Shown: positions 11,659 to 21,836 of the stretch, one piece after another
Position numbering within the stretch: the first letter of the stretch is position 1
Layout: the number at the start of each line of letters is the position of its first letter
Assembly: GCA_030490835.1 (NCBI GenBank)
Contig: CM059972.1
Location: 36,683,452 to 36,747,451, forward strand
Origin: Annona cherimola
Lineage: Eukaryota > Streptophyta > Magnoliopsida > Magnoliales > Annonaceae
Reading direction: 5' to 3'
DNA: 64,000 nucleotides
Translations under genes and position numbers: made by a program
The notes under the pieces: model-generated
Told to the model about the DNA's origin: nothing
Database searches by the model: none
What the model saw: the letters and a program-made list of their open reading frames with translations, nothing else

Positions 11659-12883
11659 GTAAGTGAATTCTATCCAAATTTCTTTTGGATGTTAAGTAGG
11701 GAAAAACCATGCTTAGATAATTCCTAATCATGAGAAAATAAGTATAGTTATAATGCTTAATTGGAATTATGTCGAAACATCAAAAATTTGGAGCAAAGAT
11801 CGAGCATAAGGAAAGATAGCATATGATATGTGTAAATAATGCTCCAAATTTGATAAACGATGATTTGGGATGAATGATTATGATAAATATGATGTTGAAA
11901 TGATGATATATTAATCTCATGATTTTTGGAATTAAGGATTATGCTTAAGTAAAATTATGTTGATTTTTAGTATATAGAGAAAATGATTTATTTAGCCAAG
12001 TTAATGATAGTAAATTCAAAATTTGTGAATTGTCCTATGATATACTAAACATAAGTTATGTCATGTTATTTTTTATTTTTAGAAAAAATGTCAATTTTTG
12101 GAACCCATGAACAGTAACCAACACGCTGTGAACAGTAACCTCGGATGAATAGTGATTTGCTACAGTAATATGTTACATTAACTATGAACAGTAAACAGCA
12201 TGATTTTGGAGAAAATTTGAGATTAATATTTAAATATAAGGATGAAATTTTTGAAAGACCTATAGATAGAAAAATCCATATAAAGAGATAATGCCCGAAT
12301 ATTATAAAGCATGCATGGGAAGTAGCTTGAACAAAATAAATGAAATATCCTTTTTCTTTAAATAGGAAAAGAAAAAGAAAAAGTCGAGGTCACCAAGTAA
12401 GGAGGTAAGCAAGTTATATATTTTGCAAATTATTTCCAAAATGTTTGAAATTGTTTGTGAATTGCTTTATGAAATTTATTTAAGGTTGACCATACCTATA
12501 ACTGCTTTACGTGAACTGAAGTACGTTTGTTAAATTGTTTATTAAATGCTTTTTATAAAATTATTTATGATTTACAAATATCATGTCGACATGTGTATGT
12601 AAATGAGCATGTGCACGAGGAATAGGTCATAGTTGAGGTAGTAAGCGGACCGGATGTCCCCCTCGTTATTGCCAAGTCGCTTATATAGGCCCAGGCCGGC
12701 GGCGACCTCCCTGAGATGGGAGCATGTATGGGATGAGCGCCTGGCTAGCGTCGCATTTAAAGGAATGTGATGAATGCTATGAATGCATTGCATTTGCATT
12801 TTATGAAATGCATGAAAATGATTGAAAAATTATGTATGGATTGCAGTATTATTACTCACCTATGCTTTTTCAACAACAGACAG
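11659..12883 (+). other. Candidate intron / 39-nt exon / intron in G1 5' LTR
   Basis: A donor-like GG|GTAAGTG starts at 11659. An acceptor-like tract 'tttttctttaaatag' ends at 12365, giving a first candidate intron of 707 nt. A 39-nt block (12366-12404, AAG-rich) is followed by a donor-like GGAG|GTAAGC at 12405, and an acceptor-like 'tttttcaacaacagacag' ends at 12883. The 3' LTR keeps the first donor (58008), the first acceptor (58693) and the last acceptor (59218), but the second donor has changed to GATAAGC. The same arrangement appears in S1 and G2. It is inferred from sequence only; no transcript evidence is available. Confidence 0.45.
12634..12726 (+). repeat. GC-rich block conserved among Tekay-like LTRs (G1)
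   Basis: Contains GAGGTAGTAAGCGGAC, GTCCCCCTCG, TGCCAAGTCGCT and a GGCGGCGACCTCCC / GATGGGAGCA segment. Recognisable counterparts occur in G2 (18957-19070, minus), S1 (about 52419-52475) and S2 (about 62870-62925), although the rest of these LTRs has little similarity. In a very AT-rich LTR it stands out as a CpG-rich island. Function unknown; it could be structured RNA. Confidence 0.6.
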
Positions 12884-13210
12884 GAAATGATGATGAAGGC
12901 AGCATGTAAAACATTATGTAGTTTTGATATAAATGTTGTATATGTAAATTTTATGTAAATACAATGATGAAAATTTTGGAATGGGAAAGAATATCTTTTC
13001 AATGTTGATGTTTATGAACAAGACTTTGGTTATGGCTATGACATGTGAAATATATTTCAAGTTGGATGAATGATGACAGTTTTCCATGTGTTGATGTTAA
13101 AAAAAAATCCTGCCGTGTGATCAGGGTAACAATTCTGAGTCACGTTTACCAATCAAAAATGATCCTAGAGTAAGGCTTCCAGGCACCCTGGTTCGGGGCG
13201 CCATAGAAGT

Positions 13211-13222
13211 TGGTATCAGAGC
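13211..13222 (+). other. Primer-binding site, G1
   Basis: TGGTATCAGAGC, exact complement of the initiator tRNA-Met 3' end, five bases after the LTR. This is usual for Tekay elements. Confidence 0.9.
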
Positions 13223-13323
13223 ATGGATTGGTAAATAGGCAGAAAAGAAAAGAAAGGATCAAGCTAGAATACATGAAATCATGATTATGATTTATTAATT
13301 TATCATTGATAATTTATATATAG

Positions 13324-14085
13324 ATGGTAGATAGAGGAAAGGCTCCACTAAGTGCAAGGGAACTAGAAGAAGAGTAGGAACGGGAACGGGCTTAGAAGTG
13401 AGTTAACAGATGGTTAACCTCCCAAGAAGGTTTAACCATGAGACCCCTAGTTCCCACTAGTTACCAGGCACTTCCATATATTAGGGGACCAGAAGCACGT
13501 CGCCCTCCAGTACCTACAATCTTTCCTAGCCAACCACCAGGGTTTTCGGTATTATCCGAAATCCACCGGGCAGAGTCCTCTAGCTAAGCCCTTGCACCCC
13601 CAGACTCTCCCGAATATACCCCAGCCAACCCACTGCCTAGGCCATCAGTGGTCACCGATTGGGTCATTGAGGAGGACCTAGAAAGGTATTGGCAAAGAAG
13701 AGCTGCCCCAGTCCCACCTAATCCAGGGCCATGGTATAGATTTGATGCAGGATATATTCAGTTCCGACATGGAACACCATTGGCCTAGATAGATCGCAGG
13801 GAGAGAGAGGCTGCCCAGGAACGCCGGGAAGCTCTGGCCAAGGGAGAGGAAGTAATGGAGCAACCCCCTCCTAAACAACCTGGTGAGGTCATCCTACGGG
13901 TCATAAAGTTAGAGGTAATGCCCGAAGCCCCACCTCCCACTCCTCCAGCAAACGATGATGAGGACCCCATAGAACGGTCCGATAGTGAAGAGGATAACGA
14001 GAACTCAGGACCTCAAGACTGGTCTGATACCAGTACAGTCACTGAGGAACCTACACAGGTACCCTTCAGTCTCAGAAGGTTCTGA
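13324..14085 (+). pseudogene. Extra ORF upstream of G1 gag, unknown product
   Basis: One frame from ATG 13324 to TGA 14085, about 253 codons, carries five stops at 13375, 13393, 13399, 13585 and 13786. Each can be explained by one C-to-T change from CAG, CAA or CGA. Between the stops the translation is rich in proline with charged tracts: an Arg/Glu-rich helix-like stretch around 13790-13850 and an acidic tail (NDDEDP, SDSEEDNEN) before the end. I recognise no domain, signal peptide or membrane segment. The frame is otherwise undamaged over 760 bp, which argues that it was coding. It may be an N-terminal extension of gag or an accessory ORF. A 264-bp non-coding spacer follows before gag. Confidence 0.55.
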
Positions 14086-14349
14086 GGTTAAGGAGAAGGG
14101 GAAGATAAAAGGCATTAGGATCAGAAAGACACCGCCACCCGCCAAGACATCTTATTATTTTTTTATAAATATATAAATATTATTGGAACAGGTACATAAG
14201 GCTAAGTTAGCCTATGTATTTGACTTATGTATAAATGGTTTGCTGATGATTTATGATAATTTATGTGAATTATGTGATCATGTGATTTTGTGTTTGAATT
14301 TATTTAAGTATATCATGATGAATATTGATGTTATACTAATGAATGTTTT

Positions 14350-15620
14350 ATGAAGTTGAAAATGCCGCTCACAAGAGCTAAAGCGAGAGCTAACAAAGGA
14401 AAGACCCCAATGGAAGAATCAGTTGATCAAGCAAGGGGTGAAGCTAGTAAAAGAATTTATAGGGCAGAATCCAAAGAGCAATCCTCTAGGACCCGCCCAC
14501 GGCAAAAGGAAAGCCCTAGACCTCAAGCAGAGGTCAATATAGAAGAAAGAATAGCTGCAGCAATCGAGAAAGCTACGTAGCAATGGACAGCACAGGCTGC
14601 TGGTCTATTACAAGAGATGTGGAACTAGCAGGCCCCGCCATCAAGAGGAGACGGGGAAAGACCAGGTCCCTCGGCCAACCCCGGCACGTCAAGGGGAATG
14701 GAGGATAGCCTCCTTGAGGCCGACAGAAAGGCTATCAATGCCTTTCTTGCCTAGCACCCGCCCAAGTTTGCAGGGGAACCAGACCCCCTCATTGCAGAGC
14801 AATGGATTACAGAAATCAAGAAATTATTCAGAATATCGCCCTGCAATGATCAGCAGAAAGTGTTGTGTGCTACCCACCTACTGGTAAAAGATGTCTATGA
14901 ATGGTGGGAAACACTAATGGTCACCATGCCACATCCTGAGCAAGTTACGTGACATGAATTTTTAGAAGAATTTAATAAAAAATATCTTCCTATAGGGCTA
15001 CAGAGCCAAAGGGTGATAGAGTTTGAGAAACTCTACCAAGGCAGAATGGCAGTTACGGAGTACGCTACAAAGTTCAACGCCTTGGTAAGATACGTGTCAT
15101 GGATCGCCAATGTGCCAGAGAATAAGGCACAAAGGTTCCAGAGGGGATTACGGCCCCAGCTAAGAGAGGGGTTAGCCCCGTTACTAATAAAAGACTATGC
15201 CTCTAGCACTGAGAGGGCTAGGGCATTGAAAATGGAGTCAATGAGGACTCAAGAGCTTAGGCAAGCTCAAAAATAATTCTTTTTAGCCTCCAAGGAAGGT
15301 GAGGCAAATAAAGGAAAAAGGGTAATCGCCGAGAAAAAGAAGATCGACGACAAAACAAAGAGCACCCTGACTTGCAAAACTTGCCATAAACGCCATTCGG
15401 GCGAATGTTTACAAGGATCGGGGAAATGCTACAAGTGTGGCCAAGCTGGTCATATGGCCTGAGACTGCGGGACCGACGAAGCCAAAATAATAAAGTGCTT
15501 CCTCTGTGGTCAAGTTGGACACATTTCACCCAACTATCCAAATAAGCCACAAGGAGCACCAGCCTGAGGGAGGCCGGCCCAGCAAAAGGTCCCCGCCATC
15601 GCCAATCGGCCTGGTACTAC
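14350..15620 (+). pseudogene. gag: Gag of G1
   Basis: The frame starts MKLKM/MPLTRAKARANKG at 14350. A capsid-type region begins near HPPKFAGEPDPLIAEQWI (about 14756) and passes through VYEWWE, FNKKYLP and a YATKFNALVRYV segment typical of gypsy gag. Two knuckles near the end are CYKCGQAGHMA-stop-DC and CFLCGQVGHISPNY, the second lacking its final Cys. Stops: 14578 (CAG to TAG), two more CAG to TAG before 14760, TGG to TGA near 14951, CAA to TAA at 15274, and CGA to TGA near 15461 and 15565. All are C-to-T or G-to-A type. Gag and pol share one frame here, as expected for a chromovirus. Confidence 0.88.
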
Positions 15621-17494
15621 TGCCAACCCAGTGCGTGTCCAAGCCCTCACTCAAACGGAGTCACAAGAAATGGAGGAAAAAGTGATTACAGGTATGATTT
15701 ACATTTTAGGAAATTCTGCAGTAGCTTTATTTGATTCTGGAGCTACACATTCATTTATATCATACCAATTCGTAATCACACACGTACTTCGGGTAGAAGA
15801 AACCAGTAATACTATACATGCATAATTTGACAAGTATATAGATTGACAAGTATAAATCAAATTTGCAAGGCGTGTCCTATTAGGATAGGAACAAAAATAT
15901 TGGAAGCTGATCTCATCCTATTACTAATGACAAAGTTTGATGTCATACTAAGGATGGATTGGCTAAGTCAATGGGATGCGACAATTGATTGTAGAAATAA
16001 AAAGGTGCAATTTGAAGCACCAAAAGATGAAATAGAGATCAGTAAAATAAGACAGTCAGAAAATACAAATAAGGATGGTGTCAGCTATGAAAGCTGCTAA
16101 GCTGATAGGCCAACAATGTACAGCCTATCCGGTCTCTATAAACACAATAAAAAGAGATGGGGTACCTATGAAACAAATTCCAGTGGTAAAGGAATTTCCA
16201 AATATTTTTCCAAATGAGTTATGTAATTTACCACCAGAAAGAGAAATGGATATGGAAATAGAAATTATCCCAAGAACAGCCCCAATATCTAAGGCCCCAT
16301 ATAAGATGGCACCAGCCGAATTGGCTGAGTTGAAAGTACAAATCCAAGATTTATTAGATAAAGGATTTATTAGACCCGTGCATCACCTTGGGGAGCTCCA
16401 GTACTATTTGTAAGGAAAAAAGATGAGACTTTGAGACTTTGTATTGATTACAGAGAATTGAATAAAGTAATGGTAAAAAATAAGTACCCACTCCCAAGAA
16501 TAGATGATCTTTTTGATCAGTTAAATGGAGCTTCTGTATTTTCAAAAATTGATTTACAGTCAGGATACCACCAGTTGAGGATATGTCCAAAGGACATCCA
16601 TAAAACAACATTCAGAACAAGATATGGGCATTATGAATTCTTAGTCATGCCATTTGGACTAACGAATGCCCCAGCTGTGTTTATGGATATGATGAACAGG
16701 ATTTTTCGAGAATTTATGGATCAATTTGTAGTGGTATTCATTGATGACATATTGATTTATTCAAAGACAGAAGAAGAGCATAAGAAACATTTGAGGATAG
16801 TATTAGAAATTCTCCGAAGAGAGAAATTATATGCTAAATTCAAGAAATGTGAGCTTTGGTTGAAACAGGTAGCCTTTCTCGGCCACATGATATCCGAGAA
16901 GGGAGTACAGGTAGATCCTCAAAAGATTGAGGCAATAACAAAGTGGCCACAGCAAACAAATATCACAAAAATAAGAAGTTTTCTAGGGCTAGCTGGCTAC
17001 TATAAGAGATTTGTTGAAGGATTCTCACAATTATCAGCTCCACTCACAAAGTTGACAAGGAAAAGAGTTAGGTATGAATGGACACAGGAATGTGAGAATA
17101 GCTTCCAAGAGTTAAAGAAAAGACTGGTAAAAGCGCCAATTCTAACACTGCCTACGGAGAAGGAAGAGTTTGTGATCTATAGTGATTTCTCAAAGAAAGG
17201 ATTAGGATGTGTACTGATGTAAAATGAAAAAGTTATATCATACGCATCCAGGCAATTCAAGCCAAATGAGGTAAACTATCCAACCCATGACTTAGAATTG
17301 GCAGTAGTAGTCTTTGCCTTGAAAATTTGGAGACATTATTTGTATGGAGTTAAATGTGAGGTCTATACTGATCACAAAAGCCTCAAGTACACTTTTACTC
17401 AAAAGGAGTTAAACATGAGGCAAAGAAGATGGCTCGAGTTACTTAAGGATTACGACCTCAACATGTTATATCATCTAGGCAAAGCCAATATAGT
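15621..17494 (+). pseudogene. pol: G1 pol, first part: protease, RT, RNase H
   Basis: Protease: ALFDSGATHSFIS near 15724 with intact D-S-G. A repeat of 'gacaagtata' near 15826-15855 accompanies a frame change. The segment MDWLSQWDATIDC follows, as in Tekay. RT runs from about 16200 to 16900 with [29 protein letters not shown] and an intact FIDD near 16740; an indel near 16385 changes frame just before it. RNase H contains a motif with SDFSKKGLG, where Ala has become Phe, then CAA to TAA at 17219, then YTDHKSLKY. The reading frame is cut at 17494 within GKANIV-ADALS by G2 and resumes at 55407. It is disabled by at least three frame changes and stops. Confidence 0.9.
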
Positions 17495-18066
17495 TGTGGC
17501 GCCCCAAACCGAGACGTCACTTCCTTACCTCAAGACTTTATTGATTGGTAAATGTGAATCAGGATTGTTGCCCTAACACGCGGCGGGTTCTTAATTGGAA
17601 CTCGTCCAATTTTTTTTCCAATTCATTCCTTTTATCAATCGTCATTCATTTCATTCCACACTACATCTTTCATTATACAAGCACCATTACACCTGTAATA
17701 AAATTTCATAATTCTTTCATAGCATTCATCATGCTTTTCTACAATAACATTTACATTTCGTACATACATCCATACAAGCATTGGATCACATAGAATTTAC
17801 AATTCTACATAAGTTCACATATACATCAACATATCTCAGAACTTTAATCAGGCTATCACATTCCATTCCTTATAGCCCACATGGCTACCATCACATACCT
17901 TTCCTTTATTGCTAAAATTTGCATCGTCTTGAGTTTCCCGGTACCTGTCTATGGTTTGGGAAAACAAAACATGAGTGACAACTCAATAAGTAAGCATTTT
18001 ATGTTTTAAGGGCAAGGCTTCCTTTAAAACCTTTTTCTTAAACATCCTAAACACCTCTTTACTTGA

Positions 18067-18840
18067 GGACATATATGTCCTAAAACATTATCATAAAATC
18101 CTTGTTCATAAGGATAGTTCCATGTCCTTGAACATTCTCATAAAACATCATTCTTAAAATCATTCATAAGCCACATCTGGGCTTGTTAAGGCAAAACATA
18201 TACGTTTTACCTTCTTTAATTAATTTCCTATAATCTTAGATGAACATTTCTAATGTTCAAAGACCTTTACATGAAATCATCTTTCATTAGTGGACATTGT
18301 ACGTCCAAAATATTTTTCTCATAACTCCTTTGGCAAAGGAGGTCATTATCATGTCCTGAAAACATCATACACATAAGCCTTTCTCAGTAAAGGACATTTC
18401 TATGTCTAAAAATATTTTTCATCTTAAACTCCTTTAGCCAAGAGACATTTGATGTTTCAAAGCATTTTTGACATAACTTTTTGACAATGGACATTCATAT
18501 GTCCTAAAACACATTCCATCAAAGTACTTAAGCATTGGACATTCTCATGTCCATAAACATGTACCATTCAATTCTTTTGAAAATGGACATTCTTATGTCC
18601 AAAACCAAGTTTCACATAAATCCTTTTCATAATCTCTGTCTTGGGGCTTGTTTATAGCAAACAAGGCAAATAAAATATATAAACCATTTTCATAAATGCA
18701 TTTTCATAAAAACATTTCCCTTCATTTTTGTTATTTACACTTTTGTGTAAAACACCCTATCTTTAGGGTAACCATCTCATAAAAATTTTTTTAGGATAAC
18801 TTTCATAAAAACATACTTCACGTCCCAATCTTTGGGCTTT
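18067..18840 (-). repeat. Tandem array of short hairpins, G2 3' LTR
   Basis: A run of perfect short inverted repeats at roughly 50-bp spacing, with different stems. Examples: GGACATATATGTCC 18067-18080; ATCCTT..AAGGAT 18098-18115; GAACAT..ATGTTC 18242-18258; CTCCTTT..AAAGGAG 18325-18341; GGACAT..ATGTCC at 18489-18504, 18537-18552 and 18585-18600; CTTGTTT..AAACAAG 18647-18665; TTTACAC..GTGTAAA 18734-18751; ACCCTA..TAGGGT 18754-18769. A-rich linkers such as 'taaaacat' separate them. The array is conserved in the other LTR at 46186-46918. Confidence 0.8.
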
Positions 18841-18956
18841 TCAAAAGAAAAACATAAGAAAATGCATTTCTCTCCATCCAGTAGTGACATTTAGCAAGTG
18901 ATCATTCTACCTTTTGGAAGAGAATCCATACTTAACAGCACGTTATCCAAACGACT

Positions 18957-19070
18957 GTTCTTTCGTCCTGCTCCCATCTCAGGGAGGGCGCCGCTGGCCT
19001 CGTGTCATCCCTTAGCGACTTGGCCATATGTAGAGTGGGCCCCGGCCATCCCGACCATGCTCTAAAACCG
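18957..19070 (-). repeat. GC-rich block conserved among Tekay-like LTRs (G2)
   Basis: The minus-strand reading includes GCCAAGTCGCTAAGGGATG and GGCGCCCTCCCTGAGATGGG, matching the G1 block at 12634-12726 in order and spacing. The other LTR copy is at about 47080-47195. Confidence 0.6.
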
Positions 19071-19107
19071 GCCTATTCCGTGTACTGGTGCACCATACAT
19101 ATTCTGA

Positions 19108-19285
19108 CAGACCGCGGTCGGTTTGGTTTAAAATATCACAGACCGCAGCCCATGACCTTTTAAACTAGGGTCACAAATCGCGGCCTGCAACCATACTCAC
19201 AACACATCATAGATCGAAGCCTATATCTATAAAAATTATTTTCAAAAACACATCACAGACCGTAGTCCATGTCAACTTTTAAAGC
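19108..19285 (-). repeat. CACAGACCGCAG subrepeats, G2 3' LTR
   Basis: Five related units at irregular spacing: GACAGACCGCGGTC, CACAGACCGCAGCC, CACAAATCGCGGCC, CATAGATCGAAGCC and CACAGACCGTAGTC. The cores form short dyads (GACCGCGGTC). The right LTR has the same set at about 47227-47395. Confidence 0.65.
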
Positions 19286-19846
19286 AAGCGTACTCACTTG
19301 AAACAAGTTGTCATTTGAAATTTAGTTTTAGAATGACCTTCCTTAAATTCTTTTAAAACCATTTTGAGTAAAATATTTTGATAAATATTTGAAACGTTTG
19401 AGAAACAATACATCTTAAAAACCCCTATAATAAAATAATTTCAAAACCTTTGGATTTCCAACAATAAACCATATATCTCTCTAATATTTTCTTGGTTTCC
19501 ATTTCGGGGCCTTTTGCTTACATAGTTATGCAATTATACCATCCCCTTCTCCACAACCTAAAAATTTAAATTATTGTCCTCATATCTATTATACTATTTT
19601 TACATAAAGAGGAATTGTACAGTCTTTTGCATGCCATTTAGCAACTTGAAATTAAACCATTTCATGAAATCCCCTATTACGTTGGTCATCCTTAAATCCC
19701 ATTCAACAACATTCATATAAACATTTTTGAAGACATTTTCATCATAGATTTCCTTATCTAAAGGAAATGAAAACCTTTCGAATATCATGTGAAAACGAAT
19801 GGACTATGTCCAAATCATTGTTGATATTTAATTATCATAACATAAC

Positions 19847-21551
19847 TATTGGTCCCGAGTTGATGGCAATTACCCAAGAGGGGAGGGGTGAATTGGGTAT
19901 TTAAAAATTTATAACTTAAACAGAAACTTTACCCCGGATTAATCTAGTCCCCTTAATGAAGAAACGAAATGGAAAGCAATATAATGTAGAGAGCAGAAAT
20001 ATAAATCAAGCACACAAGATTTTTATAGTGGTTCGGGCAACCTCCCTACTCCACTCTTCCAAGCTCACACTCCTTGTGACTTGGGTTCCACTATTCTATT
20101 CTCTCAATAGTGTTAGAGCCACTGCTCTCTTCTAGATTCCAGCTCTAGGGGGCATAAACAACACACTGCACAAGTAGGTGATGAGTCTCACTCCAATCAC
20201 ACACTACTTTGCATACACTTGATCTTAGCTACCCAAGCTAAATCAAGCTTAATACAATTAAACGAAATAACAAAAGAAGTCTACACTTTACAGATGTGTA
20301 GAAGCGATTTGGCGCAGAGAAGAACTTGTAATATAGGCTTTGAAGATTCAGAGATTGAGCTCTAGCATTTTGAAGCAGAGTTCTTCTTCTTTGAATGGCT
20401 TGATCTCTTTGAAGCTCTTGGATATAGGAGTTAAGCACACTTAATGATTCTCAGCTACTTCCCTCGTCCACAATAACTTCCTTCTATAATTGTGGAGGAA
20501 ATCCGAACGTTTGAAGGTGGTTGGCGCGCATTAAATGCGCCAACGTTCGAAAATTATCCGACCGTTGCGACCCAAGTCGCATGCGGAGTCGACTTCGGAT
20601 GCGACTTCGCCCAAGTCGCAGATGGAGTCGACTTCGGGTGCGACTTCGCCTCTCCGTCGCAACTTCAAGTTCCAGGTCGGGTCGACTTGGGTATCGACTT
20701 GACCCAAGTCGCAGGTGAAGTCGACTTCGGGTGCGACTTCACCTTTTCAGGTTCCAAGTCTGAGTCTTGAGTTGACTTTGGCTTCAGACTTTAACTCAAG
20801 TCGATCATGGAGTCGACTTGGGTTGCGACTTGACTTGGTCTTTGCAAAATATGCTTTGATCCTCATTGATTTGCTTCTATCTTGTTTGGCTTTCTTCCTT
20901 TAGTTGCTTTCATTCTAGAATGGATCCTTATACTTGTAGATCTTGTGATTCTTTGAAGAGCTTGACTTTGATTCTTCTTGAATTAGCTTGAACCTTGTGA
21001 ATCTTTGAAGAACTTGAATCTTGCATGGTAGATTCATGCACCTTGCTTGCTTTTGATTCATATTGATCTTCATGACTAGATTATTTCTTCATCTTGGAGC
21101 ATGCTTGAATCTGCATCTTTGATCTTGGAAAAACTCAAGTCGCACTTGGGGTCGACTTCGTCCGCAACTTCGCCCAAGTCGCAACTGGAGTCGACTTCGT
21201 TTGCGACTTCGGTATACTTCTGTCCCAAATTCAACTCTGGACGGTTTTTCCCGACTGAAGTCGATGCTGGAGTCGACTTCGTTTCCGACTTGGCTTCCCA
21301 AGTCGCAAGTGGAGTCGACTTCGCCTGCAACTTCACCTGTTCTTCTCCCATTTTCAACTCTGGACAGTTTTGGCTCTTTGAAGTCGTTCTTGGAGTCGAC
21401 TTGGAGAACTACTTGGCCTTCCATGCTCTCTTTCCTTTAAATGTATATACCTTAAACATTTCCCCAAACATGTTAGTAGCCAAGACATTCTCAAATGGAT
21501 TTGTTAATCATCAAAATATAGTTTTAGCTAGTTTTCCACATATTTCCAACA
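19847..21551 (-). repeat. 3' LTR of element B (1705 bp)
   Basis: On the minus strand it starts TGTTGGAAAT at 21551 and ends CCAATA at 19847. AGTCGACT boxes lie at 20568-20840 and 21134-21410, with ten exact GTCGAC cores. A weak TATA equivalent (ATTATAG) is at 20484-20490. Small ORFs such as 21101-21574 are readings of the box repeats, not genes. Confidence 0.92.
20568..21410 (-). repeat. Two symmetric AGTCGACT box clusters, LTR B (3')
   Basis: Clusters 20568-20840 and 21134-21410 are separated by AT-rich sequence, the same two-cluster plan as in A and C. Arms pair as AAGTCGCA...TGCGACTT around GAGTCGACTTC. Copies in the 5' LTR are at 27527-27799 and 28094-28370. Confidence 0.85.
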
Positions 21552-21827
21552 ATCTCCCCCTTTTTGTTGATTGACAAAATCGATTTGAGTGTATACCTTT
21601 CATTTACTTAAAAACATGATAAGTTTGCATTTGAAGTGTTATCATACATATGCTCATGCAAACTTTCAATAAAAATATTCAACAAACATATCCTACTCTT
21701 CTCCCCAAACATATCCTACTCTTCTCCCCCTCAAATCCTACTCGTCTCCCCCTTTTTGTCAATATATCAAAAAATTAGAGGGTAAAGAGATAGGTGGGTT
21801 TGCTCCCCCTAAACAGGTGCTCCCCCT
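21552..21827 (-). promoter_or_regulatory. Cluster of polypurine tract copies, element B
   Basis: The terminal tract next to the LTR reads CAAAAAGGGGGAGAT on the minus strand (21552-21566). Further copies occur near 21709-21716, 21721-21731, 21744-21758, 21801-21810 and 21819-21827 as complements of GGGGGAG. Repeated polypurine tracts before the 3' LTR are known from Sireviruses. The stretch has no ORF. Confidence 0.8.
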
Positions 21828-21836
21828 AAGTTTATG

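Larger units (their letters stand above)
10672..13205 (+). repeat. G1 5' LTR (2534 bp)
   Basis: Pairs with 57019-59540. It ends ...GGCGCCATA, where the 3' copy has ...GCGCCACA, so the terminal CA has become TA. Contents in order: AT-rich U3, TATA box 11505-11513, purine-rich leader about 11590-11650, a donor-like GTAAGT at 11659, an acceptor-like tract ending at 12365, a donor at 12405, a GC-rich conserved block at 12634-12726 and an acceptor-like end at 12883. Motifs 'gaacagtaac' recur near 12107-12195. The segment ORFs here are chance ORFs. Confidence 0.92.
17495..19846 (-). repeat. G2 3' LTR, inner-numbered part (interrupted by B)
   Basis: Starts TGTGGCGCCCCAAACC, the complement of the LTR 3' end; on the minus strand this end aligns with the ends of G1, S1 and S2 (GGGCAACAATCCTGATTCAC, then TTTACCAATC). 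It contains most of the hairpin array (18067-18840), the conserved GC block and the CAGACCGC subrepeats. It is split at 19846/19847 by B and continues at 28516. The matching copy is 45615-47964. Confidence 0.92.

Noticed and set aside
13211..13222. tRNA-Met-like sequence (also at 4351, 26793, 35483, 45597)
   Set aside because: Only the 12-base complement of a tRNA end directly after an LTR; these are primer-binding sites, not tRNA genes.
20492..21574. Several ORFs of 60-160 codons with Arg/Ser/Asp-rich repeats (also at 2871-3200, 27451-28566, 33858-34226, 43034-43402)
   Set aside because: They are readings of the AGTCGACT box repeats on both strands and in several frames; composition follows the repeat, and there is no start context or conserved protein.
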